DNA from: Flaviflagellibacter deserti
Lineage (GTDB): Bacteria > Pseudomonadota > Alphaproteobacteria > Rhizobiales > Methylopilaceae
NCBI RefSeq assembly: GCF_042652085.1
Contig: NZ_JBHSJF010000008.1
Span: 440,793-504,792, forward strand
DNA: 64,000 bases
Direction: 5' to 3'
Part shown: piece after piece, positions 26,505 through 35,094 of the stretch
How positions within the stretch are numbered: position 1 is the first letter of the stretch
How the letters are laid out: every line of letters begins with the position of its first letter
Position numbers and translations under genes: made by a program
The notes under the pieces: model-generated
The model's input: only the letters and a program-made list of their open reading frames with translations
What the model was told of the DNA's origin: nothing
The model's database searches: none

Positions 26505-27395
26505 ATGAGTATTCCTGTCGGCTCTCAAGACGACAAACCGGCTGCAAGAGTTCCGACCCTGTCGCCGGGCACGCGCCGCATGCTGGCGTCCATCGGCTGG
26601 AGCCTGGTGTCCCTCGGCCTCTTCGCCGGGATGTGGGAGGCCCTCTGGGCGATTGGAGCCATCAATCCGTTGCTCCTGCCGCCGCCCCATATGTTCTTCT
26701 CGGACATCGCCCGCACGCTCACCTTCTTCGATCACAAGGCCCGGATGATCGGTAGCCAGGGTGGTGGAAGCGCCATCATGGGGCTTCTCACGACGATCGG
26801 CTGGACGACGTTCCGCGTGGTCGCGGGGCTGTCGATCGGCTTCGCACTCGGCGTGCTCTGCGGGGCGCTCATTCACTACGTCAGGATGTTCCGGAATCTG
26901 GTCCAGCCGCTCATCCTGATGCTAGCGCCGATCTCGCCTGTCGCATGGCTTCCGGTGGCGATCTTCGTCTTTGGCGTCGGTGACGTTCCGGCCATCTTCC
27001 TCGTCTTCGTCACCGTCTTCTTCATGATCGTGCTGGCGACTGTCGCCCAGATCGCGAGCGTTCCGAAAAATTATCTGCACGTCGCCCGCATCATGGGCGC
27101 GAACGAGCGTCAAACCTTCTGGCGCGTCATCCTCCCGGCCATTCTCCCGAGCCTCTTCATGACGCTGCGGCTCAATCTCTTCGCGGCCTGGATGGTCGTG
27201 CTGATCGCCGAGAGCGTCGGCGTCGGGATCGGCCTCGGCCAGATAACCGGCATGGCGCGCGCGACCTTCAACGCGAAGCTCGTCTTCTTCACGATGGTCA
27301 TCATCGGCGTACTCGGATTCACCTTCGATTGGGCGCTGCGCAAGATCCAGCAGAAGATGCTGTGGTGGGTGCCTCCTGGACAGGGAGCGATGTGA
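26505..27395 (+). CDS. ABC transporter permease (SsuC/TauC type)
   Basis: 296 residues from the ATG at 26505. A long N-terminal tail is followed by a first membrane segment (about 30-50) and five more; the cytoplasmic EAA-type loop reads HVARIMGANERQTFWRVILP near residue 195-214. Pairs with the solute-binding protein 74 nt upstream; its stop overlaps the ATPase start as TGATG. Confidence 0.92.
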   Translation: MSIPVGSQDDKPAARVPTLSPGTRRMLASIGWSLVSLGLFAGMWEALWAIGAINPLLLPPPHMFFSDIARTLTFFDHKARMIGSQGGGSAIMGLLTTIGWTTFRVVAGLSIGFALGVLCGALIHYVRMFRNLVQPLILMLAPISPVAWLPVAIFVFGVGDVPAIFLVFVTVFFMIVLATVAQIASVPKNYLHVARIMGANERQTFWRVILPAILPSLFMTLRLNLFAAWMVVLIAESVGVGIGLGQITGMARATFNAKLVFFTMVIIGVLGFTFDWALRKIQQKMLWWVPPGQGAM

Positions 27396-28183
27396 TGGCC
27401 CGTCCGGCACTCTCGCTCCGCAATGTCTCCAAGACCTGGATGCCTGAAGGGCGCAGCCCGGTAATCGCCCTCCGCGATTTCGATCTCGATGTCGCCCCGG
27501 GCGAGTTCGTCGTTTTCCTCGGGCCATCCGGCTGTGGAAAATCGACCCTTCTCTACATGATCGCCGGTCTCGAGGAGACGACTGGCGGCGTCATCGAGCA
27601 GAACGGCAGGGTCGTCACCGAACCGTCCGCCGAGCGTGGCCTGATCTTCCAGGAAGCCTCGCTTTTTCCCTGGCTGACGATCGCGGACAATGTCGCATTC
27701 GGCCTGTCTATCCAGGGCGTGCTGCCGCAAAAGCGCAAGGAGATGGCAGCCGACATCCTGCGTTCCGTCGGTCTCGGCGACATGCTCGACAAGAAGCCGG
27801 ACGAGCTTTCGGGCGGCATGCGCCAGCGCGCGGCCTGTGCCCGGGCGCTGGCGATGCGCCCAAGCGTCCTGATGATGGACGAGCCCTTCGCCGCGCTCGA
27901 CGTACAGACGCGCGCCAAGATGCAGGACTTCCTTCTGCAGATCTGGCGTGACAGCAAGGCCTCGATCATCCTTGTCACGCATTCGATCGACGAGGCGGTT
28001 TCGCTGGCTGATCGTGTCGTGGTGTTCACGTCACGTCCCGGCCGCGTGAAGACGATCGTGCCGATCGATCTTCCGAGGCCGCGCCCGACGCGTGATCCGC
28101 GCTACCACGAATACCGCGACATGTTCGCCGAGCTTCTGGCCGACGAGGTGGACCGCGCCTTTGCCGAGCAGGAAACGAGGTAG
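27395..28183 (+). CDS. ABC transporter ATPase (SsuB/TauB type)
   Basis: 262 residues. Walker A GPSGCGKST at 43-51, Q-loop in LIFQEASLFPW, signature LSGGMRQRAACARALA and Walker B VLMMDEPFAALD. The motif FPWLTIADNVAFGL is characteristic of the nitrate/sulfonate/taurine importer group. Completes the importer of operon A; the nitrilase-family gene starts two bases after its stop. Confidence 0.94.
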   Translation: MARPALSLRNVSKTWMPEGRSPVIALRDFDLDVAPGEFVVFLGPSGCGKSTLLYMIAGLEETTGGVIEQNGRVVTEPSAERGLIFQEASLFPWLTIADNVAFGLSIQGVLPQKRKEMAADILRSVGLGDMLDKKPDELSGGMRQRAACARALAMRPSVLMMDEPFAALDVQTRAKMQDFLLQIWRDSKASIILVTHSIDEAVSLADRVVVFTSRPGRVKTIVPIDLPRPRPTRDPRYHEYRDMFAELLADEVDRAFAEQETR

Positions 28184-28185
28184 CT

Positions 28186-29028
28186 GTGTCCACGTATGTA
28201 CGTGTTGCAGCAGCCTCGACGGGGCCGGCTAGTGATGACCTGTCGGCTGCTCTCGCTGAAGCGAAGCAGGCGATCGCTCGCCTGGCCGAGCTGGGAGCGG
28301 AACTCGTCGTTCTGCCGGAGCTGTTCGCCTGCCCGTATGTGGCGAGCGACGATCCGGCCAATTGGGGGCATCTCGCCGAACCCATCGACGGCCCGACCGC
28401 GCGCTGGGCCTCCGGACAGGCGGTCAGGAACGGCGTCGACATCGTCTTCGGCATGGCATTGGCGGACGCAGATGCGAAGCCATTCAACGCGGCGCTTCTC
28501 GCTCGGCGCGATGGCAGCATCGCGGAGGTGGCGACGAAGCTGAACCTGCCGCCGCCCGGACCCGGCGAACGCTTCGGCGAGGCAGACCATTTCCGGCCCG
28601 GTGTCGGCGATGTCGCGTGCTTCGAACTCGGCGGCGTGCAGGTCGCGGTGCTGATCTGTTTCGACCGGCGTTTCCCGGAGTGCTGGCAGGCGGCCGTGCG
28701 GTCGGGCGCTGAATTGGTCGTCGTCCTCGTCGGCGGTCCGGCACCTCAGGATCCCGACGGCTTCTATCTCGCCGAGATACAGGGTCATGCCCGGGCGAAC
28801 GCCGTCTATGCGCTCGCCGCCGCGCGAGCGGGCGTCGAAACCGTGCTCGGGCGCAATGTCCGCCATGACGGCCTGACGTTGGCGATCAATCCGTTCGGAA
28901 CCGTGCTCGCGGCAGGCGAGGGGACCGCGAGCGACGTCGCGATTATCGACGTCGATCCTGTCGTCATCGCCGCCGCCCGGTCGGGCCGCGGGAGGAACGA
29001 CATGCACGCATCAACATCAATCATCTGA
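28186..29028 (+). CDS. Carbon-nitrogen hydrolase (nitrilase superfamily amidase)
   Basis: 280 residues from a GTG start two bases after the ATPase stop. The Glu-Lys-Cys triad is intact: Glu45 (LPELF), Lys118 (TKLNLPPPGPGE) and Cys158 (LICFDRRFPE). The family cuts carbamoyl and amide bonds, for example N-carbamoyl amino acids or beta-ureidopropionate. Location between an importer and a ring aminohydrolase suggests it opens or trims an N-carbamoyl intermediate. Exact substrate unknown. Confidence 0.9.
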   Translation: MSTYVRVAAASTGPASDDLSAALAEAKQAIARLAELGAELVVLPELFACPYVASDDPANWGHLAEPIDGPTARWASGQAVRNGVDIVFGMALADADAKPFNAALLARRDGSIAEVATKLNLPPPGPGERFGEADHFRPGVGDVACFELGGVQVAVLICFDRRFPECWQAAVRSGAELVVVLVGGPAPQDPDGFYLAEIQGHARANAVYALAAARAGVETVLGRNVRHDGLTLAINPFGTVLAAGEGTASDVAIIDVDPVVIAAARSGRGRNDMHASTSII

Positions 29029-29045
29029 GAGAGCAGGGACCCAAA

Positions 29046-30587
29046 ATGGCAGAACTCATTGTGCAAGCACGTTGGCTGGTGACCGGTGTCCAGGACCGCC
29101 ACACACCGATCGGGATCGACGACGGCGCGGTGCTCTCGCGCGACGGCACGATCGTGGCGACCGGCTTGCTCGACGAGATGAAGAGACTGGCGCCCACCGC
29201 GACCGTGAAAACCTATCCCGACCACGTCATGCTGCCGGGCTTTGTCAACAGCCATCACCATGTCGGCATGACGCCGCTGCAGCTCGGTTCGCCGGACTAT
29301 GCGCTCGAGCTCTGGTTCGCCGGACGCATGCCGGCCCGCCGGATCGACCTCTATCTCGACACGTTGTATTCGGCGTTCGAGATGATCGCCTCTGGCGTGA
29401 CGACGGTGCAGCACATCCATGGCTGGATGCCCGGCGGTTACGACGCGATCCATGGTGCGGCGACGAAAGTTCTCGACGCCTATCGCTCGATCGGCATGCG
29501 CGCGTCCTACTGCTATGCGGTTCGCGAGCAGAACCGGCTTGTCTACGAAGACGACGAGACGTTCTGCGCCAAACTGCCATCGCCGCTCGGCGAGGAGCTG
29601 AGCGCCTACCTCAAGGCGCAGGCCATGCCGTTCTCCGATTTCCTGAAGCTTTTCGACCAGCTGACGGCGGAGAACCAGGGTCAGCGCCTGACGCGCATCC
29701 AGCTCGCGCCGGCGAACCTGCACTGGTGCAGCGATGAGAGCCTTGTCGCCCTGCACGAGAAGGCGACGGCCGCCAATGTGCCGATGCACATGCATCTCCT
29801 GGAGACCGCCTATCAGAAGGAATATGCGCGCCGTAGGACCGGCAAGACGGCGGTTCGGCATCTCCATGATCTCGGGGTACTCAGTCCGCGCATGACGCTC
29901 GGCCACAGTGTGTGGATGACCCAGGAGGACGTCGATATCGCCGCACAGACCGGTACCTGCATCTGCCACAACTGCTCGTCGAATTTCCGCCTGCGCTCCG
30001 GCATCGCGCCGCTGAATGCGTTCGAGAAGAAGGGCATGACGGTCGGCATGGGCCTCGACGAGGCTGGCATCAACGACGACCGCGACATGCTGCAGGAGCT
30101 TCGTCTCGTCCTGCGCGCCCACCGCGTGCCGGGCATGGACGACGACGATGTGCCGTCGTGCCCGCAGGTGCTGAAAATGGCGACCGAGTCCGGTGCCAAG
30201 ACCACGGCATTCGGCGAGACGATCGGCAAGCTCGAGGCCGGTCGCGGCTTCGATGCCGTACTACTGAACTGGAAGACCGCGACCTACCCCTTCCAGGACC
30301 CGGACATTCCGATGCTCGACGCAGTCATGCAGCGCGCCAAGACCAATGCCGTGGACGCGGTCTTCATCGATGGCGAGGTCGTCTACGCCGACGGACGCTT
30401 CACCAACATCGACCGCGATGCCGTGTTGAACGAGATCGCCGATGTCCTGGCGAAGCCGCGCACTCCGGATGAAATATCGCGCCGCAACCTCGGCCGCGCG
30501 GTCTTCCCCCACGTAAAGGCTTTCTACGACGGATATATCGGAGACGGACCGGTCCAGCCGTTCTACCGTCAGTCGTCGAGCGTTTGA
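29046..30587 (+). CDS. TRZ/ATZ-type amidohydrolase (8-oxoguanine deaminase / AtzB-like)
   Basis: 513 residues. Metal-dependent hydrolase of the COG0402 group: H-x-H at His70/His72 (NSHHHVGM), His250 and Glu253 (MHLLETAYQKEY), His287 (TLGHSVWM) and Asp338 (GLDEAGINDD). The ordering and the NDDRDM stretch fit the s-triazine / guanine / 8-oxoguanine / hydroxyatrazine hydrolase group, which replaces a ring amino group by oxygen. It is the only ring deaminase of operon A and probably defines the pathway's first step. Substrate cannot be fixed by reading. Confidence 0.88.
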   Translation: MAELIVQARWLVTGVQDRHTPIGIDDGAVLSRDGTIVATGLLDEMKRLAPTATVKTYPDHVMLPGFVNSHHHVGMTPLQLGSPDYALELWFAGRMPARRIDLYLDTLYSAFEMIASGVTTVQHIHGWMPGGYDAIHGAATKVLDAYRSIGMRASYCYAVREQNRLVYEDDETFCAKLPSPLGEELSAYLKAQAMPFSDFLKLFDQLTAENQGQRLTRIQLAPANLHWCSDESLVALHEKATAANVPMHMHLLETAYQKEYARRRTGKTAVRHLHDLGVLSPRMTLGHSVWMTQEDVDIAAQTGTCICHNCSSNFRLRSGIAPLNAFEKKGMTVGMGLDEAGINDDRDMLQELRLVLRAHRVPGMDDDDVPSCPQVLKMATESGAKTTAFGETIGKLEAGRGFDAVLLNWKTATYPFQDPDIPMLDAVMQRAKTNAVDAVFIDGEVVYADGRFTNIDRDAVLNEIADVLAKPRTPDEISRRNLGRAVFPHVKAFYDGYIGDGPVQPFYRQSSSV

Positions 30588-30601
30588 GAGTCGAGGACGG
30601 A

Positions 30602-30994
30602 ATGACCGAATTCTTCATGGTCCACGGAGCGCCAAACCCTGTGGCGCCATTCAGTCACGCGGTGGAGACGGATGGCTGGGTGTTCATCACCGGGCAGATG
30701 CCGACCTGGCCCGACGATGATAGCCGGCCGCTTCCCGAAGGCGTCGAGGCGCAGACCCGGCGGGTGATGGACAATCTCATCATTGTGCTGAACGGGGTCG
30801 GCCTCGATCTGTCGCATGTTGTCCAGGCAAGGGTCTATCTGACCGATTTCTCCCACGACTACGCGACAATGAACACGATCTATGCCTCGTACTTCCCGGT
30901 CGACCGGCGTCCGGCGCGGACCTGCGTCGGCGTCACCGGTCTGGCACGAGATGCGCTTGTCGAGATCGACCTCATAGCGCGCCGGCCATCCTGA
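30602..30994 (+). CDS. RidA-family protein (first copy)
   Basis: 130 residues from the ATG at 30602 preceded by GAGGACGGA. Trimeric chorismate-mutase-like RidA/YjgF fold; the catalytic Arg106 (RTCVGV) and Glu121 (VEIDLIA) are present. RidA proteins hydrolyse reactive enamine/imine intermediates; the RutC branch works in pyrimidine breakdown. A second divergent copy ends this operon. Starts 14 nt after the aminohydrolase. Confidence 0.92.
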   Translation: MTEFFMVHGAPNPVAPFSHAVETDGWVFITGQMPTWPDDDSRPLPEGVEAQTRRVMDNLIIVLNGVGLDLSHVVQARVYLTDFSHDYATMNTIYASYFPVDRRPARTCVGVTGLARDALVEIDLIARRPS

Positions 30995-30995
30995 A

Positions 30996-32231
30996 ATGAA
31001 TGTGAATGACAACGTGACCGCCGCGAACCGGCGGGCAGTCGAAAAGATCGTAGCGACGATTCCGGTCGTCCGCGAACTGGTAACCGCGCGTGAGGCGCTC
31101 GACCTTGCCGAGGGTGAACTAGGCCATGCCGGTCCGCCATTCGCGGAAGGTGAAATTCCTCCGGTCGTCGTGCTGAATGCGCTCGCGGCCGCTTCGGTGC
31201 ATGAGGGATGGGCCGGCGATATGGGCCAGGGTCGCCGGATGGTGCTGTCGGGCGAGGTGAAGCTACGGTCGAACCACTCGCTAGGAACGGTGTCGCCGAT
31301 GGCTGGAATCGTCCGGCCGAGCCAACGGCTGTTCCGGATCGAGGATCGCAAGACGGGGTCGAACACGTTCGCGACCCTCGCCGAGAAAGGGCGGTATGTC
31401 CTGCGGTTCGGCTATTACAGCGAGGAAGTCGCGGCGGGCCTGCGCTATGTCGAGACCGAGGTCGCCGAGGCGCTCGCCAGGGCAATGCCGAAAGGCGGCC
31501 TCGAAATCCTCCCGCTAGTTGCTCGGGGCGTGGAGCTCGGCGACGACGTCCATCAGCGCAATATCGGCGGCATGCTGTCGTTCCTGGCAGCACTGCCGGA
31601 TTTGCCCGGCCCGATCCGGACATGGTTGAGTGACCATCCGCAGCATTTCCTGAACTATGCGATGGCGTCGGCGAAACTGTGCCTCGATCAGGCGCGCGGC
31701 ATCGAGGGCTCGAGCGTCGTGACCGCGATCAGCCGCAACGGCCTTGTCTGCGGCATCCAACTCTCCGGCACCGGCGACCGCTGGTTCAACGCCTCGGCGG
31801 ATCTACCGGAAGGCGGCTTTTTCCCGCCATTCACGATCGACGATGCCCATCGCGACCTGGGCGATAGCGCGATCATGGAGAGCTACGGCCTCGGCGGCTG
31901 CATCGCCCACGCATCTCCGCAGATCGCCCAGAGCATGCAGCGGCCCTGGTCGGAAGCCGTCGCCGGAGGCGAGAGAATGCGTTCGCTGTTCCTCGCGAAG
32001 AATCCGTTGATCACGCCCGCTTTGGCAGGATTGGACGCCGCAGGTATTGCCCTTGATGCACGGCGCGTTGTTCAACTCGGTGAAGGGGTGCGCATCCACA
32101 CCGGCATCGCCCATAAGGATGGTGTCGCCGGCTGGATCGGGATCGGCGTCGCCAAGGCGCCACTCGAATGCTTCGTGTCCGCTGCCGCTGCGCTCGATGC
32201 GCTTCCCAGCAAGGTTGGCGCGCCGGCATGA
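30996..32231 (+). CDS. DUF1116 protein, AllG (oxamate carbamoyltransferase subunit)-like
   Basis: 411 residues, starting one base after the RidA stop. Features of the DUF1116/YlbE family are visible: GTVSPMAGIVRPSQRLF near 97-113, GDDVHQRNIGGM at 182-193 and an Ala/Gly-rich C-terminal part with GAGIALDARRVV. In the allantoin pathway the YlbE/AllG protein is one subunit of oxamate carbamoyltransferase, with FdrA (AllF) and AllH. Neither partner is seen in this window, so this copy either acts alone or with distant partners. Handling of a carbamoyl group fits the ureide-like setting. Confidence 0.72.
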   Translation: MNVNDNVTAANRRAVEKIVATIPVVRELVTAREALDLAEGELGHAGPPFAEGEIPPVVVLNALAAASVHEGWAGDMGQGRRMVLSGEVKLRSNHSLGTVSPMAGIVRPSQRLFRIEDRKTGSNTFATLAEKGRYVLRFGYYSEEVAAGLRYVETEVAEALARAMPKGGLEILPLVARGVELGDDVHQRNIGGMLSFLAALPDLPGPIRTWLSDHPQHFLNYAMASAKLCLDQARGIEGSSVVTAISRNGLVCGIQLSGTGDRWFNASADLPEGGFFPPFTIDDAHRDLGDSAIMESYGLGGCIAHASPQIAQSMQRPWSEAVAGGERMRSLFLAKNPLITPALAGLDAAGIALDARRVVQLGEGVRIHTGIAHKDGVAGWIGIGVAKAPLECFVSAAAALDALPSKVGAPA

Positions 32232-33664
32232 ACGTTCGCATCGGAATCGTCGGCGGTGGCTTCACCGGGGCGGTGTTCGCGGTCCATCTCGCCAATGCCT
32301 CTTCGGTACCGCTCGACATCGAGATCATCGAACCGCGCGAGAAGGTCGGCGCCGGGTTGGCCTATGGCTCGGCGAGCGCTGAGCACCGCATCAACGTCCC
32401 GAGCGACCGGCTGACGGTGTTTAGGGAAGAGCCGTTGCATTTCACCCAATGGCTCAAGGCAAGGGGTGAGTGGAACGCGGATCCCGACGGGCTCACGGGG
32501 CCGGAGGACCATTATTCGACCCGCCACGCCTTTGGCGCCTACGTCGCGGACCTCGTCCGAAAAAGCTCAGAGAACAATACGTCGGGCTCGATCATCCTTC
32601 ACCGGCGCAACATGGCCACGGCGCTGGAGCGCACCGCCGAACGATGGCGGGTGACCTTCGACAGCGGTGAGTCCGCTACCTACGACGAGGTCGTCGTCTG
32701 CACGACCTATGGGGCTCCGGCCTTTCGATGGACGCTTGCCGAGGGTGCGGAGGAACTGCCCCATCTTGTCAGAAATCCGTGGGACTGGGACGCCATCCGC
32801 GCTATCCCGGCAGACGGTGATGTCGTCATCATCGGCACTGGCCTGACCATGTGCGACGCAGTCGTCACCCTGCGGGTAAATGGCCATCGCGGCCGCATCC
32901 GCGCAATCTCGCGTCGCGCTCTCACTCCACGAGAGCATGGAGAGTTCGACAGTTCCTTCGACCTCTTCGAGGACCGTGAGCCTCCCCTGACCGCGATCGG
33001 TCTTCTGCGTCTCGTCAGGACTCGTATTGGGGACGCCGCGTCCGAGGGACGCGCCTGGCATCCCGTCGTGGACGCGGTGAGGCGCAATCTCGCGACCTAT
33101 TGGCGGACGCTCCCGATCGCCGAGCGGGGCAAGATCGCCCGGCATCTGCGCGCCTATTGGGATGTTCACCGGTTCCGGATGGCACCGCAGGTTGCCAGTC
33201 TTCTGGCCGAAGGAAAGGCCGACGAGTGGTTCACGCTATCGGCCGGGCGCATTGACCGGATCGGCCGCACAGGCTCACGTTTCCGGATCGACTGGACGCC
33301 GAAGGGCGGTAGTCCGGGTGGAACCGAAGCGGATGCGATCATCAACTGCACGGGCCCCGACAGCGATCTTCGCCGGACCCGAAATCCCTTCGTTCAGGCG
33401 GCAATGAAAAGTGGCCTTCTCCGGCCGGACGCGCTGCGCATCGGTTTCGACGTCGATGCCGATGGACGGCTCCTGGACAGCGGCGGCGAGGTAAGTCCCG
33501 GCCTTTGGGCAGCGGGTCCCTTGGCGCGGGCGATCGTCGGGGAGGCGACGGGGGTGCCCGAAGCATCGGCGCATGCGCGTCACGTTGCGGAGGCCTTGGC
33601 TGCCAGCCTCGATCGCGCCGTGCTGATAGCGCGCGAGGTACCTTTGGCCGTGCGGGAGATCTGA
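32228..33664 (+). CDS. FAD/NAD(P)-binding protein (HcaD-like flavoprotein)
   Basis: 478 residues from the ATG at 32228, overlapping the previous stop as ATGA. A Rossmann motif at the start (GIVGGGFTGAVFAVHL, about 6-21), GLAYGSASAEHRINVPSDRL, and a second nucleotide motif VVIIGTGLTMCDAV near 198-211 are those of the FAD-NAD(P)-binding (YdhS/HcaD-like) group. Probably oxidises or reduces an intermediate of operon A, or supplies electrons; no ferredoxin or oxygenase partner is present. Confidence 0.82.
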   Translation: MNVRIGIVGGGFTGAVFAVHLANASSVPLDIEIIEPREKVGAGLAYGSASAEHRINVPSDRLTVFREEPLHFTQWLKARGEWNADPDGLTGPEDHYSTRHAFGAYVADLVRKSSENNTSGSIILHRRNMATALERTAERWRVTFDSGESATYDEVVVCTTYGAPAFRWTLAEGAEELPHLVRNPWDWDAIRAIPADGDVVIIGTGLTMCDAVVTLRVNGHRGRIRAISRRALTPREHGEFDSSFDLFEDREPPLTAIGLLRLVRTRIGDAASEGRAWHPVVDAVRRNLATYWRTLPIAERGKIARHLRAYWDVHRFRMAPQVASLLAEGKADEWFTLSAGRIDRIGRTGSRFRIDWTPKGGSPGGTEADAIINCTGPDSDLRRTRNPFVQAAMKSGLLRPDALRIGFDVDADGRLLDSGGEVSPGLWAAGPLARAIVGEATGVPEASAHARHVAEALAASLDRAVLIAREVPLAVREI

Positions 33665-33666
33665 GA

Positions 33667-34068
33667 ATGCCGCGTTACATCAAGGTGGCGGGGGCGGCCC
33701 CATCTCCAAAGACCGTCCGCTATTCGCATGCCGTCGAGGCCGGAGGCCTGCTTCACGTCACCGGCCAATTGCCGATCGATCCCGACAATCCCGATGCGCC
33801 GCTGCCGACGTCGATCGAGGAGCAGACGGAACTGGCATTCCGCAATCTCGATCTGATCGTGGAGGCGGCGGGCTACAGCCTCTCAAACACCGCTTTCGTC
33901 CGCATCTTCCTGACGGAATTCGATCGCGACTTCGCGGGGATGAACTCGGTCTATCACCGCTATTTCAACGACGATGCCAGAATGCCCGGTCGGACGACCG
34001 TCGGAGTCGCGAAGCTCGGCCGCAATGCTTTGGTCGAGATCGATCTGGTGGTTGAGCGGCAGGCCTAA
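33667..34068 (+). CDS. RidA-family protein (second copy)
   Basis: 133 residues, two bases after the flavoprotein stop. The catalytic Arg109 (GRTTVGV) and Glu124 (VEIDLVV) are kept, but the usual Cys after Arg is replaced by Thr. It differs clearly from the first copy at 30602, so the two probably act on different enamine intermediates. Last gene of operon A. Confidence 0.92.
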   Translation: MPRYIKVAGAAPSPKTVRYSHAVEAGGLLHVTGQLPIDPDNPDAPLPTSIEEQTELAFRNLDLIVEAAGYSLSNTAFVRIFLTEFDRDFAGMNSVYHRYFNDDARMPGRTTVGVAKLGRNALVEIDLVVERQA

Positions 34069-34120
34069 CGCTGCGCTTCTGGCAGCCGAAATTTGATACC
34101 GTCGGGACATTCTGTCGACC

Positions 34121-34136
34121 GGGCACGGATATTGCA
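34121..34136 (+). promoter_or_regulatory. Sigma-54 (-24/-12) promoter of the polar-amino-acid-type importer operon
   Basis: GGGCACG-N4-TTGCA, with GG (34122-34123) and GC (34134-34135) exactly ten bases apart; only the first base differs from the RpoN consensus. Transcription would start near 34147, about 53 bases before the importer ATG at 34200. An ATTGCATTC sequence (34131-34139) overlaps the -12 element and GAATGCAAT lies at 34205-34213, so a GntR-type repressor could also act here. Confidence 0.78.
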
Positions 34137-34199
34137 TTCACTCGAGAGGCTGCAGACCACGGCGGTTTTCGTGCGGGGAATGTCTGCAACGGGAGTCAA

Positions 34200-35045
34200 A
34201 TGATGAATGCAATCAACCAGTTAATGCGTCGCGCGCTGCTTGCCGTGGGGTTTGTCGCCGTTGCCGGTGTGTCGCTGTCGAGCACGGTCGCTCACTCCGC
34301 AACGCTCGCTGAGATCAAGGCGCGCGGCTACATGATCGTCGCGACGGAAGACGATTATAAGCCGTTTGAATTCATGGAGGACGGTAAGCCGACCGGCTTC
34401 GACAACGAGCTTCTCGCCGAATTCCGCAAGACCGTGCCGTTCGAGATCCGCCAGGAGGTTATTCCGTGGACCGGACTTCTCGCGGGTGTGAGCACCGGCA
34501 AGTACGACGTTGCGGTCACCGCCGCGATGATCACCAAGGAGCGTGTGAAGTCGCTCGACTTCAGCATGCCGATCGCCGACTCGACCCACTACTATGCCAA
34601 GCGCAAGGGCGACGACAGCATCAAGGAGATCAAGGATCTCGCGGGCAAGACGGTCGGCGTCCAAGCCGGCAGCGCGCAGCTCGAAAAGCTGCCCGAGCTC
34701 GAGGCGATGCTCGCCAAGACGGGCGGCAAGCTCGGCAAGGTCGTCCAGTACACGTCCTATCCGGAAGCCTACCAGGATCTCGCGCTGAAGCGCGTGGACT
34801 TCGTGGTCAACACGATCATCAACCTGCGCTCGCTCACGAAGGACAAGCCGGACACGTTCGAAATTGGCCAGGCCGTCTCGGGACAGACCGTTCCGGCATG
34901 GGCGGTTGCCAAGGGCAATACCGAACTCCTGGCGCTGATCAACAGCTTCATGGCCGAGCAGCGGAAGAGCGGAAACATCCTCAAGCTGCAGGAGAAGTGG
35001 CTGGGCCAGGCGTTCCCGGATCTTCCAGAGACCTATCAGCCCTGA
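34200..35045 (+). CDS. ABC transporter solute-binding protein, polar amino acid type (family 3)
   Basis: 281 residues with a classic Sec signal peptide (about 1-33, ending AHSA). The mature protein begins TLAEIKARGYMIVATEDDYK then PFEFMEDGKPTGFDNELLAE, the SBP family 3 pattern for amino acids and related zwitterions. Followed by two permeases and an ATPase, a complete HisJQMP-like importer. Enzymes downstream (DUF1989, a 2-hydroxyacid dehydrogenase) suggest an unusual amino or guanidino compound; unproven. Confidence 0.92.
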   Translation: MMNAINQLMRRALLAVGFVAVAGVSLSSTVAHSATLAEIKARGYMIVATEDDYKPFEFMEDGKPTGFDNELLAEFRKTVPFEIRQEVIPWTGLLAGVSTGKYDVAVTAAMITKERVKSLDFSMPIADSTHYYAKRKGDDSIKEIKDLAGKTVGVQAGSAQLEKLPELEAMLAKTGGKLGKVVQYTSYPEAYQDLALKRVDFVVNTIINLRSLTKDKPDTFEIGQAVSGQTVPAWAVAKGNTELLALINSFMAEQRKSGNILKLQEKWLGQAFPDLPETYQP

Positions 35046-35094
35046 TCCCAGCCAAGGCCGGCCGCCCATCGGGGCGGTCGGCGGACATTTGATC

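Noticed and set aside
28102..29007. Minus-strand frame opposite the nitrilase gene
   Set aside because: The plus strand has an intact Glu-Lys-Cys nitrilase coupled to the ATPase; the opposite frame has no motif.
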